Below, piece after piece: positions 1-13,123 of a stretch of DNA of 64,000 nucleotides. A program made the translations under genes and the position numbers. The notes beneath the pieces were generated by a model. It searched no databases. It saw nothing but the letters and a program-made list of their open reading frames with translations, and had not been told where the DNA came from. The first letter of the stretch is position 1, and every line of letters begins with the position of its first letter. The stretch is taken from assembly GCA_023055355.1 (NCBI GenBank), contig JALJCS010000051.1, positions 2,108,001 to 2,172,000 of the forward strand, in the 5' to 3' direction. The DNA comes from Agelaius tricolor (lineage: Eukaryota > Chordata > Aves > Passeriformes > Icteridae).

Positions 1-3000
1 GGGCACAAAAGAAGGTGTCACAGTTTTTATCTGAATGAGCAGTTCTGTGGATCAGTCCATTTGTCACATCCTGACAGCTCTGTGTGTAGAGTGGTGAGGA
101 TGGCCTGGGCAGCTCCTTAAACCCCTTGTTTCTGAGTGTGTTTGTAGAGCTTTGGCCCCAAGGTGACAGGATGGACAGTGGGATTGGTCAGTGTGCTCTG
201 GTGACCCACTCAGATCACTGGGATTTCTGCATCCAAGTCCTTCAGGTGACAGGGTGAGGAGCCCTGTTCAGCCCTGCCTGGCCCAGGGTCTCCCTGGGCA
301 TCCCACGAGACTCCCATCTCTCCTGATCCCTTGGATCCCTTGTTGCTGACCAGCAAATATGCCTGGGGGCAGGTGGGCAGCAAAAGGAGGCCCAGAGGAA
401 CAAGTGAAGTGACAGCGCACAGCAGGAGGGGACACAGGTGAGGAAACACAACCAGCCTGGCTCTGCAATATGACAAACCACTCTCAAATGAACACCATGA
501 AAATCATCATCATCATCTCCCTGTCCAAACCCACAGCCACATCAGTCTTGAAATATTTTCTATTGTTCTGATCTCAAAAACCAAGCTGGCGCATTGCACA
601 TTAAATAAAAAAGGGACAATAGAAAGATTAAGAAGTACAGAGCAGCTTCTACATTAAGACTGAATGGGATTCCTCAGTCTAGAAATCAAATGGGAGATAG
701 ATGTGAGAGGTTTGTAACAACATGAACAGCCTGGGAAATGGGCACAGGGAAAAATTGGTCTTGATTTGTCACCAAACAGGAACTTGAGGGCCTGAAAATG
801 TTATTAGACAGAAACTACATCTATGTGTAAGGGCCACATAGAAAAAGGATGTGTGACAAGCCAGTGGAGAAGCAGCATATGGGACAGAGGTGTGCAAGAA
901 ATCCATTGCATTGGAGAGAGTCTGATGGAGACCTCACATCCAGCACGGCCCAGGAATCAAATAAAACTTCACCCAGGCATAGCCACATGGTAGTGGAGAA
1001 TCAGGGATCCTCCTTCCTCCACTCAGCAACTCCCAGCAAAACAGGAATCAAAAATCTTCACCCTTTAGACAGGATCCACTTTCTCAAGCCCCTGAACACC
1101 AAGGAGTTTTCAGTTTTCTTTGGGCTAAAGCTGAACAGGGAGGTACCTCTGGAGGGAATGCAGGGGGAGGGACAACAGGGAGCCATGTGGAGAACTGTCC
1201 TGTGCCCTGCAAGGGCCAGCACTCACCTGTGTTGCAGCACAGGGACCCAAAATGTTCCCCGTTGGTCAGCGCATGAAATGTCACTGTCACCTGCATGGTG
1301 TCCCCAGCAGCCAGAGTTCCTGCGGTCGGCACCACGGAGAAAGGACTGCAACACAAAGAGAGGGATCAGGGCTGGGGGGACACCTGGCCAGGAGATTCCT
1401 GCTGCACTGCAGCTCCCTTGGGCAAGCAGGGAGCAAACCAAGCACAGGCAGCAGAGGACAGAACAGACAGGCTCAGAAACAGCCACTGAGCCACTGCTGA
1501 GGAGATCCAGCCCTCACAAGATCCTGGGGGTAAAATGACCTCAGCTCCCCCATACTCTGCATCCAGCTCTCTGCAATGAGGCTCAAGGGTCCCACTGCCA
1601 GCAATCCCATCAGAGAATGGTTTGTGAAGAGCACAGAGAGGCTTCAGAGCTATCTGCATGCAGAACTTGACACTGACTGCCTCAGGAATTTCTCTTTTCC
1701 TGCTGCCTATAAACCTCATCTCAGGAGATGCAGATGTTAGGGCACTACCTGTCCTGGGATATTACAGCCTAGGAATCAGACAGGGAGAAGGAACTTTTCC
1801 TTGAAGACCAAGGAATAGTTACAGTTGAATTTGCAGTGTGATTCTTTGGTTTATTTTGCCTTGAAAATATCCTGATTTAGCCTAAAAAGGGCACATTTTA
1901 TCAACATTTCAATGAAAGCTGCTCTAAGAAAAGGAGCAGTCAAAACTCTGAAAGAGTGCAAATGCAGATTAGAGCAATAGAGTGACATGGAAACCCAAAA
2001 GGAGGATGCTATTTACAGTCTGAAGGAGCCCATGCCAGCTAAATGAAGCACCATGAGCAGGAGCACATCAAGGAAGCAGAACAGGAGGTTTCTGTGTGTT
2101 TACCAGCAATGCAGTCTGGGACTGTGGCTTGTCATCCAGGCTGGTAACTGTTGCTTGGCCCAGCAGAGAAACTCTGTGTGAGGTGTTGGAAATGTTAATG
2201 CAAATGTGTTGGTGCACTTTGGATTTAACAGGAGCCATCAGGATTGGTCACCAGGTAAAGAGCTCTTGCCTGACAAGCACAAGACTCTGTGCTTTGATGC
2301 TCAGGGACAGCTCAGGGGAAATGTGCTTTGTGCTCTTCTCCAGCCCCACTGAGGAAACAAAAGTTCCTGGCCTGGGTGCTTTGCTGCTGGTCAATCTGTC
2401 ATTTCAAAGTCTGTTCTGGGGAGTTTGGTGATGATTACATCACACACAGAAATAAAGAGAACATCTGGCAAGCTGAGCTTGATTGATGTCACTTGCTTCA
2501 GGTTCAGCTCATTCAGGACCTCTTGCTGCAATGATGGGCTGAGCTGTTCCCATTCCCACTGGTGAGACCATCACTGCCTGATGGAGAAGCCTTGGGCCAG
2601 CAATGTTTATGTGCTGGACGTGAGACTTTGGAGGGAGGGGAGGAAAGACAAGGCCTCAGCAGCCCCAGAGCCAGATCAGTGCACGTGCTCCTGCATCTGC
2701 CCTGGGGCTGATGCCAGCACTGCTGCAGGTCCCTGCTGGGGCTCGGGGGGATCAGTGCCTGCTGGGGGCAAGGCACGGGATTTTCTTCTTATTCTTTTGC
2801 CAGAAATTCCACCAGAACAGAGAAGCTGCCATTTAAGGGAATCCCTGGCCACACTTCAGCACTACCTTCCATTCCATTCCATTCCATTCCATTCCATTCC
2901 ATTCCATTCCATTCCCTTCCCACTGCTGCCCCATGTTACATGTTCCTGCCCTCAGATGGCAGGATGGGAATAACACTCCTCAGGGTGACTTCAGGGGTGA

Positions 3001-6000
3001 CTTCTTTCTCTCTTGCCTGAGAAAGAAGGTATCTTCCTCTTTTCAAATTATCAGGAGAAGAGGATCCAGCCAAGTCCAGGACTCAGTTTCAGGACTGAAA
3101 AACTCAGTGCAAATCAGCCCCTGCATCTCCTACATCCCTGGGCTGTACCCACTAGACTCCTCTGTTCCTGCTGTAGCAGTCATCTGCATTTCAGCCAACA
3201 TCACTAAGCTGTTCCCTGAGCCCACAGATAGAAGAGCTGTGAAGGAGACATCCCTGACACTGTAAGAACCAAATGAAAACCACTGCCAAGAGATGGGGCT
3301 GGCAGGCTAAATTTTGGCCTTTTATCTGTTAATTGTGAGCTGTTCCTTAAGACAGTTCTCACCCTGTTAGAGCTGCCCTTTCAATGAATCACCATTGCAC
3401 CCAACAGGCAGAAAAGAGAAGCTATGGAGGGGGTTTTAATAGGTTGTTTTCTTCTGCTTTTTAACTAGGTCCATTTGTTTGTTTGTTTTCTTGTATGGCA
3501 TCTAAAGACAGGTCCAGATCTCCCAATGGCACCTTGCAATCCCCAGACACTGGTCTTGCTTTGAGCAGTGTGTCTGCTCAGATGATTTCCAGCAGAAATT
3601 ATTCTGTACTTTTACCTTCTAAATCAGCCCAAGTGCTTTTCACATCTTCCCTAAATATCTCCTATTTCCTATACACCTGTGCATATACCTATGGGCATGT
3701 GGTACATTGAGAGGCATTAGAGGAGCTCGACCTTCATGAAAGCTCCCAGTGAAGAGTTCATGATCTTTTGGAAAACATTTAACACAAACCAAAAAGAAAA
3801 AACAGCAGAAACACAGGACCTTCAGAGTATTCAAAAAGAAATCTCAATGAAAGGGGGCACAGCCTTATTCAGAGATTTAAATCATCTGTTTGAAATCTTA
3901 AACTGGCTTTCAAAGGTTCATCATGGAACAGAAAAGGCAGCTGATGCTCTGAGGCGACAAGGGAAATCAGAGCAGCTTTAGTAACAGGAACTGCACCAGC
4001 TGCCCACAGCACAGCTCATGTTGGGCATCTGATGCAGGGACCACTGGAGAGCCACGTGCCTGGGGCCTCCCAGAGAATGGGTCTGTTTGGCTGGCAGTGG
4101 TGAGGAAGCATTTCAGAAGCTGCTTGTGCTCAGCAAGCCAGCTACCAACGTGTTCCAGCACCCTCCAGGAAATCTGGGACAGAGAAAGCTCAAAGGCTGC
4201 ATCCTGCTAAGAACACTGAAAGCAAGAGCAGATGCCATCCATCCTGCTCACTTCCAGCCAGGGCTGCAGGGCAGCAGCTCTGATGCTCTGGTTCCTTTGC
4301 TGCTCTTTCCCAACTCTGCTCTCACCCAAAGGTGATATCCTTTGCACAGGGACAGATGAGCTGCCTCACCTCTGGGTGCTCAGCTGGTAATGAGCTGTCC
4401 GGTTACCGACATTGCGAACCAGCAGAGTCTTCTGGGTGCTGTGCTTGACCGGACACTCGGAGAAGTCCACCTGGGCAGGGAAGTCCAGGATGGCTCGGGC
4501 ACCGATGGCCCGAATTGGCACAACGATCTTCTCCTTTGCCATGATACAGGTGAGCTCATGGGAATAATCCTGCAGGAAAAGAAACTGGCTCAGCACAGGG
4601 CATTTAGTGCAATCCCCGTGGCAGAAGAAAAACCATTTCCTGTAACTCATCCATGGCATCAATTTACTGGGCATCAATTTACCTATTCCACCCTAAAATG
4701 AACACTGAGTTTTTCTAATATGTCACATTTTAAAGGCACCAGTGCCCTTTGCAAAAGCTATCCCAGTGGCATTAAGCTCTTGTGTCACTTGGGTCATACG
4801 GAGAACTGCCCTAGGCCACCATAATTTTCACTCACAAATTTTAATGATATGAAATAATTCCTAAGCTCCTTCTAAGGAACATGGAGCTAGGGAACACAGC
4901 ACATTCCTCTTTAGGTTTCTATATTCCCACTGTCTGAGAATAGGACAAAGTGTTAAACTGACTCTAAGCAGCAAGAGGAAGATGAGAAAACAGCTGCACC
5001 CAAAGAGATCCTGCACCTCTGGCCTGGTGCAGAAACATCAGTTGGCTCAGAACTCCCCTCTAACTTTGCCTCTCCAACCAAGTCAGGAGAAGAACAGTGC
5101 TAAGAGGTTGCAGGATGCTGTTGGAAAGGGCCTCTCTTTGTTTGCCTGCAAGGCTTCCTCCCTTCCATGCCATGTCCTAAACCCTTCTGGATGAACAAGT
5201 CTCCAGATGCCAGCTGTGAGATCAGACTTGCCAGGGCCTCAGCACTGCCGTTCAAACCTCCATGCAGAAGCACCTTTGGCACGGAATGGGTGCCAGCTGA
5301 CAGAGCAAGCACAGTGACAGGCATGAAGACAGAGCCCCAGCAGTGCCACTGCCACAGGCTCTGGGCCCACAGCTCTGCCTGCAGCTTGTACCTGCCCTAC
5401 ACGAGCTCCTTCAGGCAGGTGTCCAAGTCCCCTGCAGCTCAGCAACCTCCTGCTGACCAAGGGCACCCAGAGCCCAGTGTGCCTGTGCCAGGCTGGGCTC
5501 ACGGGCACAGCACATCCTCTGCCCTGCCCCTGCAGCTGTGCCCTGGTCACCTGTGCTCTGGGACAGCACAGCTGCAAGGCTGCAGAACAGAGGGGGTGAA
5601 AAAGCACCATCTTTGCTCCAGCCCAGGGGCAGGCAGGGAAGCTGTTGGCAGTCAGGAAGGAGGAAAGCTCCCTGACCTCTTTGTCCCTCGAGTGTTTTCC
5701 ATAATAATGAAACCCCTTCCACTGGACCTAGAGATGGCTGAACAACTGTCAACATCTCTTTGTCATTTTCATCCTGTTCCTGTGCATCTTCCCTTGGGAA
5801 TGCTCAGGGATGTGCAGGGAGGGGAAGCAGAGCCTGTCAGGCCTGGCTGCAGTGCCTGCCAGCAGTGCCAAGGTGTGACTGGCTGCTGCAGGCTGCCTGC
5901 CCAGGGCCTGGAGCCCAGCTCACAGCATGCAATGGGCTGGAGCAGAGTGCAGGGAAAACAATGGCTGTGGAGATCATTGTGTGCTTTGGCTCCTCCAGCC

Positions 6001-9000
6001 TCACCTTGTTCTCGTCGGGGCTGAAGCGGATGCGCACAGGGGCGGAGGCGCCTGGTGGCACGATGTGGTACACATCACTGGGGCAGGCCAGCTGGAAGTA
6101 AGGTGAGCTCTCCATGCAGACCTTCACCATCTGAGCAATCTGCAGCAAAGACATCACATGATGATTTTGCCACTTGTGGAAACGAGAGGAGACCTGTCCA
6201 TGCCCTGCTGACATCCCTCCCTGGCCCCTTTTCCAAAGCACTTTCAGCTGTGCAGGCACAGGCACATCATTCACAAGGCTGAGCTTGAATCCCTCCTGTC
6301 TGGCTCCAGCATTGTGGCCAGGGCCAGTAGGGCAGTGCCTGGTGGGAAGGAAGGGCCAAGCAGGTCAGCACCAGCAGGATGGAGACAGAGCACCTGAACC
6401 AAGTCATCTGCATATTCAACAAGGCCAAAAAACCTGCTGGCTTCTGCCTGCACACAGCCATGAAGTTGTCATGTTCCAGGGGCGAATGTGCTACCTGAAA
6501 GCAAAGCATCAAATTGTCCTGGGAGAAGGAAAAAATTCCCTTCTAACAGATGAGGTTTGGGTAGGGACGTTGTGGAGATAGAGTCATGCAGGCAGAGCAG
6601 CAAGAGAGGAGACCAAACCACTGTGGCCTTCCTGGGAATAAAAGTAAACCTGAAAAGCAAAAGAAGGAACACAGCAAGACAATCCCTAAAACAAGGAGAT
6701 GGCAAAGAGAATTTAAACGGGCAGTAAAGCAGCAAGGAGGAATCTTAAAACCATGAGAGCATTTAGCTTGCCAAAAGTGATGGAAACACAGACAGGCTGT
6801 GCCTATTGACTCTGGGCTTCAAAGGCATTTTCTGCCTGGAGAAACATGACCAGCACTGAGTGACAGTGTGGTTCCAGTATGCAAAGCCAATCTTGGCTCT
6901 CCAGGGCTTCTTGCTGCCTGTGCAGGCAAGCTGGGCTGCTGGGCATTCCTGCCTGCAGCCAGCAGGCCAGGTGCTGCCCTCTGGGATTCACAGACACAGC
7001 ACACATGCATTTTCCAGCACATAGATATCATCAACCCCTGAGCACCAAAATGCTCTCAGAAAGTCTAAACCAGATGATTTGGACTCCCTCCTGTCTCTTC
7101 CCACCAGCCCACTCTTGGCACAAGGCTCATTTGAGAAATGTTTCCCTGACGGAAATTCCAATGGTCTCTGTTTTCCTCTTTACACTGGAACACAACTGGT
7201 GACATTTTTCAACTTTTTCCCTCTCAACTCTCTTGGGAAACTGCAAAACAATCACAAGTGAAGGTGAAAACCTCCAGGAGCGTTGGATGTGCTGTGGTTC
7301 TTCAAAGGGAAAGCAGAGCACCGTGTTGCTTTTGGAAAAGCTGAGCAGAGCTGAATGAAACTTAGCAGGAGCCTGAAGTGGCACCTAAAGGCCTCCCACT
7401 GCTTCTGCTCCATCACTCTGATTGCAGGGCTCTTTCAGAACACATTTCCTGCAGTGCCAATGCCATGAATGAGAAGTGATTCCAGCATAAAGTGGAGAAG
7501 ACTCAGCCCCTGAGCTGACTGTGAGCTGCACAAAGGGAGCCAAACTGGCTGAGAGAGGCAGAGATTCCTACCAGGAGCCAAGATTAACCAAGGAAACCCA
7601 GGATGTGGTCTAGCTCAAGGCAAAGCATGAGAGCAGGTAAGAACTGTACAGGCTCAACATTCCTACCAATCCAGAGCTTTCAAGAGCAGGAAACTCCTTT
7701 GGCATAGATACCATCAATGCATGGCCAAAATCAGGGGACAGTTCCCAGCACAGGAAGATTTCCACAACTTGCAGAACAAAGGTGCTGAGACATTTTCTTC
7801 TGGATGTGCTGCAGCAGATAACTTGCTTTGCTGTACACTGGGGGAATGACAGCACTCTCCTCTTCCAGCACAGTGTTAAAGCTCCAGGTGCCAGCACTTA
7901 CCTTGTCCTTATTCATGATAGACAGCACCATTTCAGAGACCTCATGAGCAACGACGTTCTGAAATACCAGCTCTCGTGGGGAAACCGCCAACACGCTCCG
8001 TTTCGGGGGAGCTGGTGACAGCTGGAGAGGCGAGAGAGCAGGGAGAGGTTCAGCTGCTGGGAGGAAAGTTCATGAAGGATCCCTTACACTGATCCCCAGT
8101 GAAGCACAGACTCTGGGTGAGCATGTGTGCCCAGGACACACTGGGCAAACTCTGGCTCACCCACCTCTGCTCTGAGCTGATCAAGAACTGCTTGATCAGC
8201 TTAGAGCAGGCTCAAGCCAAGTTGCTCTTTTGATTTCTCCAGCTTTCCTTCTCCAGAATGCCAGGCAGCACGTTCCTTAAGCACAGCCCTGTGCCCACTG
8301 GAGCACTGACTGAGCACTCATGGAGTAAGTAAGACCCACAAATTTACATCCGATTCAATTTTGGGATGTCCTTTACTCTGAGACAGGGAAACTGAGGCCC
8401 ACACAACTGCAAATACCTGTTTTGAACTAGAACTTAAGCATCAGTAAGAAGAGAACAGTACTAGAGGAGGTGTGAGAGATGAGGTGGTATTTGGCTGAAG
8501 CCAAAAGGTTTTTAAGTGAAAGAATGGAATTTGTTGGTACTATGTGTTGTTTGTAGTTTGGATTTGTTCAGGTTGGTGTGTTGGGTGTTGCTGTCAGTTG
8601 GCAGCACCAACTGGCTGAAGACCTGACCAAAAGGAAGGAGGATGAGAGGAGAGGGGACAGAAAAGTTGGTGGTCAGAGAGAATGGAAGTTCTTGAGTACC
8701 CCTCCGGGGAAAAGGGGCCAGGGACTGTCCCAGCTGGGTACAAAGGGGATACAAAGATTGCTTTTTTCTTGGAGGGTGTGTTTGCTCCTTTTCGGGGGCA
8801 GGGAGACACACGCCTCTCTGTGTGGTTGCTAAGAAACAGTTTTCTTTTGCTTGGATGATTTTGTCCCCTTTCATTGCATTTAAAAGTTACTGCCTTTCTA
8901 ACAGAGGGAAAGGCAAAAATAAAGTCAGGAAGTCAGGTAAAGGCAAAAATGAAGTCAGGAAAAAGACACGTGCATGAGGATATAAGACAAGTGAATGACA

Positions 9001-11386
9001 ATGCTGAATGAGGATAAGGTTCAATTATTTTCTCAGCGACTTGGGTAAGAGTAGAGTTGGTATCTCCTTTTTCCATTAGCTTTAAATGGGTGCTTTCTTG
9101 TAATTATTGCCATCTTATTTAATACCATTGCAGAGGCATGTCTGGAAAGACACAACAACAGCAAATGCTTCTGGAGCAGAGACATTGCTTTAAGAAGGCT
9201 CTGCCCTGCTTTGTCTGCCTTCTCCAGTCACACTGTTGTTACACCAGAGACACAAGCAGGTCTTGTGTGTGACTCCATGAGGAGACACAGTCTGCTGAAG
9301 GGAGTGGCTGCAGCACACTGTGCCTTAGTTGTGCCTTTCCCTGAGGTGTTCCCAAGGCCCCTCTCCAGGGCAATCCTTAACCTGGATTGTGTTCCGTGTC
9401 GCTTGCTGCCAATTTCCTGCTCAACAGCCCACCTCGGTCACCTACCCCTTTGGACTGTGCTTTCTACTGAGCCAGTCCTGCCAGAAAAGCAGCTTTAAAC
9501 ACAACTCTAAGTAGGCACTGATCCAGATAAAGCACATCCATTCCCTTCTGCCCAGGGCCAGTCCCCTGTACATCTGGCAGCCTGCAAAATCTAACACCCC
9601 GTCAGGGTCCCAACACATTGTTCCAGCCCAAAGCAGTAATGCAATTTGTTTTGCTAAATCTGAAGTCATTCCTGCAGGTCCTCGGCCTCAAAGGCCAACG
9701 CTGCCACTGTGGAGGGAATGCTGTGACCCCAAGCATTTGATGGTGACCACACCAAAGCAAGAGGTGGCTCCTTCAGCAGGAGAATGGCAAATGGCAATTT
9801 GGTGCCTTTGCGTCCTCAGCCTTCCCCCCCTGGTTTTAGCAATGGCAGCTACACTCCAGCACAGCCCAGCAGCTTCAGCAGAGGTCATTTGTGTTGGCTT
9901 AGTGCAGACCAGGACTCCCAGTCCACCACTCCCAGCAGTTTGCAATGACAACAGGACCTGGACACTGAGGTCTTTTGCTGGAGGCGAGCCTGTCACAAGC
10001 ACTCACCCTCTTCAAACTTCATGTTAAACAGAAAGGAAAAGAGCGGGAAAAGGCTACCTTTTGACGAGTCTCACTCATGTCGACACATGGGCCAATTCTG
10101 GGCAGAAAACTCCCCCCAGTGCTGGCCTCCTGCTTTGAGTTGACAAACTTCTCCCTCTGGAACTTAGAGGGAAGCAGCTGAAATGCAAAAACAAAAAAAC
10201 AACAAAAAACCAACCAAAAACAAAAAAAAACCAAACAGCAAGAATGTCAGAGATGTGCTTGCTCAGAAAGGCTTTCCTTGAACAAGTGGCACTGATGAAT
10301 AATTTGTGATCACAGCCACTAGGACAGTTCTGGAAACCCTGGAAGTTGCATGCTGAAATACTTAGCACCAATAAATTAATAATACAGAGTGCAATAGACA
10401 TACTCCAGCCACATGGCTCTGTCCCATGAGTCTCTCTGTGATTTGATGGGACATGTTTGGGGATTTCTGCTCTTTGGGCATTTGTTTCCTCTTACATTTC
10501 ACTGGATTGAGGCAGTGACCTTTCCAGAGAGTGGGGAGGAGCTCTCAGAACTGCCTGAACTCCACCCCTGCACAACACTCAAAACTCCCAGGCAGGAGAT
10601 AGCACTGCTGGCTGAGTCCAAGGGAAGCAAGCAAGACAAGCTGTAGCAAGAGTGAGGTGCACAGGAATGTGTCCAAGTTTTAGCTCTCTCTGTTACTTAG
10701 CATTGGTTTTCTCTGTCTGGGCTGACAGAGCCCTCGAGAGAAGAAAACAGAGGGATGTCCTTGGCAGAGCCTCAGCAGTGGGGCATCTTCAGTCAAGTGA
10801 GCTGCAGACAGCAAGGGACCTTTGTGGCCCTGGCTCCAGTGCTGCCTGCAGGGCTGCATCTGTGCCCACCCAGGAGCTGGGAGAGAACAGCTGCTTTGGA
10901 AGCTCTTCCAGCTGGGACCAGCCGTGGCTCTCAAGGCTTGGGGCAGAGTTTGAGCTTTCCCCCTCACATGCCCAGGTGCCCAAGGGCAGCTTGGTCAGAG
11001 CAGCACAGGTGAGTGCCCAGCCTGACAGAAGGAATTGCTGTGGCAAAGGGGAAGGAAAGAAGCCCATGCTGAGGGCTTCAGCTGTACATTGGTTTCACTT
11101 GGCTCTGCTGGCACAGCCAGGCAAGGCGCTGGGCTGTCCCTGACACATCCCACAGTGTTCCCTACTGCACCAGGACAGCCCCAGCAACAGGAGCATGGCA
11201 CAGAGGGCTGGGGAGGGGCTCTGCAGCTTCAGAGCACTGCTGGACAACAGGGGCAGGGAGAGCAGGGACACCAGGGCAGTTTCCAGCCTTAACACAGCCC
11301 CAGGGGCTACTCACAGTATTAGGCTTAAGTCCTTCCCTAAGCAAAAGTCGAGGTGTTGGTGTCCTTCCTGGGAATCCAGATGCCAT
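1..11386 (-). CDS. HYDIN: Truncated HYDIN-like gene, 5' part (gene 1), runs off the left edge
   Basis: This is the next copy of the array downstream of gene 2. Six coding exons are inside the window: 11,315-11,386 (start ATG at 11,384-11,386; exon probably begins at 11,431), 10,058-10,177, 7,902-8,021, 6,005-6,139, 4,370-4,569 and 1,227-1,345. Exon 7 lies beyond position 1. Splice sites and phases are the same as in gene 2 and the frame is open throughout. Compared with gene 2 it differs by six bases in 766 coding bases, all of them changing amino acids: two in exon 2 (Q versus P, V versus F), three in exon 3 (LAV versus FGV, and I versus L), and one in exon 4 (I versus T). Exons 1, 5 and 6 are identical. 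The rest of the gene cannot be seen. Confidence 0.88.
2871..2915. repeat. (ATTCC)9 microsatellite
   Basis: Nine perfect ATTCC units followed by a CTTCC variant, in the intron between exons 6 and 5 of gene 1. Confidence 0.97.
8470..8860 (+). mobile_element. Possible LTR fragment in the intron between exons 3 and 2
   Basis: A GC-richer block with a TTCTTGGAGGGTGTG...CACACGCCTC segment followed by TGCTAAGAAACAGTTTTC. The second copy (about 49,202-49,592) has TAATAAACAG instead, which looks like an ancestral poly(A) signal. Identity is a guess. Confidence 0.25.
10181..10236. repeat. A-rich simple sequence before exon 2 acceptor
   Basis: Interrupted A runs with C (AAAAACAAAAAAACAAC type). On the minus strand it forms a long T-rich tract directly before the exon 2 acceptor. 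A copy is at 50,913-50,968. Confidence 0.85.
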
Positions 11387-11456
11387 TGTGAAGTGATGAT
11401 GTCACAGATGAGTGACAGTGCCTCAACAGAACTGGAAGGAACAACAATGGAACTCT

Positions 11457-12490
11457 GAAAATCCAGAACCCAGTTCATGGCAGACTCAAGGGATATACTG
11501 GTGCTAAAGATTTTCTATGATTTGAAAGTAGCTATGTGCTTGTTTGGCATAAGCAGCTAGTATTGTTAGGCCTCTAGTTGGACTTTATTTGAACTACATG
11601 GTTACCTTGTGCAATTCAAAGATGGATCATACTGAAACCTGGAGCTAAAATGCTCAACATTAAAAATACTTAGAACAATCAAAGCTGTAGCTTAAATATT
11701 ATTTAAAAACAGCTTGAGTGGACCTCCTCTTCTTAAGGCTAAACAACCCCTGCTCTCTCAGCTGCTCCTCACAGGACTTGAGAGAGACTGGAGTGTTATG
11801 GTTAATGGCTTAAATATTGCTATAAAGGACTTTTTGCCCATTGTGACAAAACTGTATAGAGAAGCTGAGACCCCCAAGCCCACCCTTCCCTGAAAATGCC
11901 TCCTGACTGGAACTTGGCACTGTGAGTTAAGCTGCCTAAGGGAACTTGAGACAAGATAAAGCTGACACTAGCATCCCATTAGCTCAGGTCTGGGGAGAAG
12001 TGAACAAGGCTGAGGGAGAAAAATACATCCCCACTAAAGCCAGACCCAGCAGCTGTGCTGAAAACCAGCTCTGTCTGCCTTCAGGCTGGGGAAGTCATAG
12101 CCACAGACTCGTCTGCTGAGGCCAGGTTTGCACTCAAACCTCCCATCAACAGAGGGGGGAGGAGGAAATTCTGGGCGTGTGGCACAACCTCTGCTAAGGG
12201 GCAGTGGACACCCATCCTCCCTCAGGCAAACTGGCTCAGCTCTAGAAGCCCCCAGCCCCAGAAGGCCACATCCAGGGGACCTTCCCATGAGGGGCAGCTG
12301 AGGGGGTGTCATAACCCATCAAAGACCTCCAAAGTGCCCCCAGAGCCATTCCTGAGGCCTTGCACCAGACGACTGCAGGGCATGCAAAGTAACACAACAG
12401 ATCTGAAAAGCCACAACCCAATTCAGGGCAGACTCAAAGGATATCCTAGTGCTAAAGATTTTCTATTATTTGAGAGTAGCAAGAGACAGA
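11457..12490 (+). repeat. Direct repeat pair of about 75 bp
   Basis: The segment 11,457-11,531 (CCAGTTCATGGCAGACTCAA..., GCTAAAGATTTTCTATGA...) recurs at 12,405-12,480 with about 85% identity. One member is outside and one inside the proposed LTR. It may mean that a related LTR fragment flanks the first, or that the element limits are wider than given. It is duplicated again near 52,189 and 53,137. Confidence 0.7.
11722..11781 (-). mobile_element. CR1 fragment (antisense)
   Basis: CCTCCTCTTCTTAAGGCTAA...CTCTCAGCTGCTCCTCACAGG is the reverse complement of the CR1 segment around 'GAGGAGCGGCTGAGGGAGCTGGGGTTGTTCAGC'. It stops close to the start of the LTR at 11,794. A copy is at 52,454-52,513. 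Confidence 0.5.
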
Positions 12491-12839
12491 GCCAAACTTG
12501 CCCCACCCCAGGGAGCTACCTGGGCAGTGCCACCTTGCCCAAATCTGCATTAATCCTTTGGAGTCTTCCATTTTGTGAGGCCTCACCACAGAGAAGACCA
12601 GAAGAGGATTGAATGGGATGGGATCCATGGAATGGTGATATTTTCTACTAAATCTCTCTCTGTCGCTCTCTTTCTTCCCCCCTTCCCAGCTCCCTCCCTC
12701 CCCCCCTCCTTTTGCTATTTCTTTATCCCTCTCTCTTCCTCACATTTACTGTTCCATAAAATCCAAACTATTGACTTTGGCACATGGTCATGTTTTATTA
12801 AGGCATCTCCTTAATAATTTTAATAACTAGATCATAACA
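11794..12839. mobile_element. Probable solo LTR in intron before gene 1 exon 1
   Basis: It begins TGTTATG and ends CATAACA, perfect inverted 7-mers with TG...CA ends, and spans 1,046 bp. Inside is a CT-rich tract followed by a T-rich 3' segment. No clear target-site duplication is visible, so the exact ends are uncertain. No retroviral coding sequence is present. Confidence 0.55.
12648..12740. repeat. CT-rich tract inside the LTR
   Basis: Almost pure pyrimidine on the plus strand (CTCTCTC, CCTCCCTCC). A copy at 53,380-53,470 is slightly shorter. It is part of the LTR-like element. Confidence 0.85.
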
Positions 12840-13123
12840 ACCCCCTGAAACTTGAACAGAACTCATTCACCTATAAGTAGTTTAAATAAATACTATAGGA
12901 AAAAAAGGATAGACTAGTATATTTAGGAAATGTTGCATTTCTTCGGTGAGACAAAAAGCACCATCAGCAGACCATATATTGTTCATCCCCTCAGCTGTAC
13001 ATGCCACCAAACTGAAGACTGGCATTATCCCATCCTGTATTTCCCTCTGGCATTCTCTTTCAGAGCAGAGATGTGTCAAAACCAGAAAGTACAACTTGAG
13101 TCAATCTTTACCTTCAAACGAAA

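Noticed and set aside
849..1538. 229-codon open frame on the plus strand (also at 41,560-42,249)
   Set aside because: It runs antisense across exon 6 and its flanking introns, has no similarity I recognise and no splice support; chance frame kept in both copies because they are nearly identical.
5167..6024. 285-codon open frame on the plus strand (also at 45,890-46,747)
   Set aside because: Antisense to exon 4 and intron sequence, rich in Pro, Ser, Cys and Gln as expected of chance translation of GC-rich intron; no known domain.
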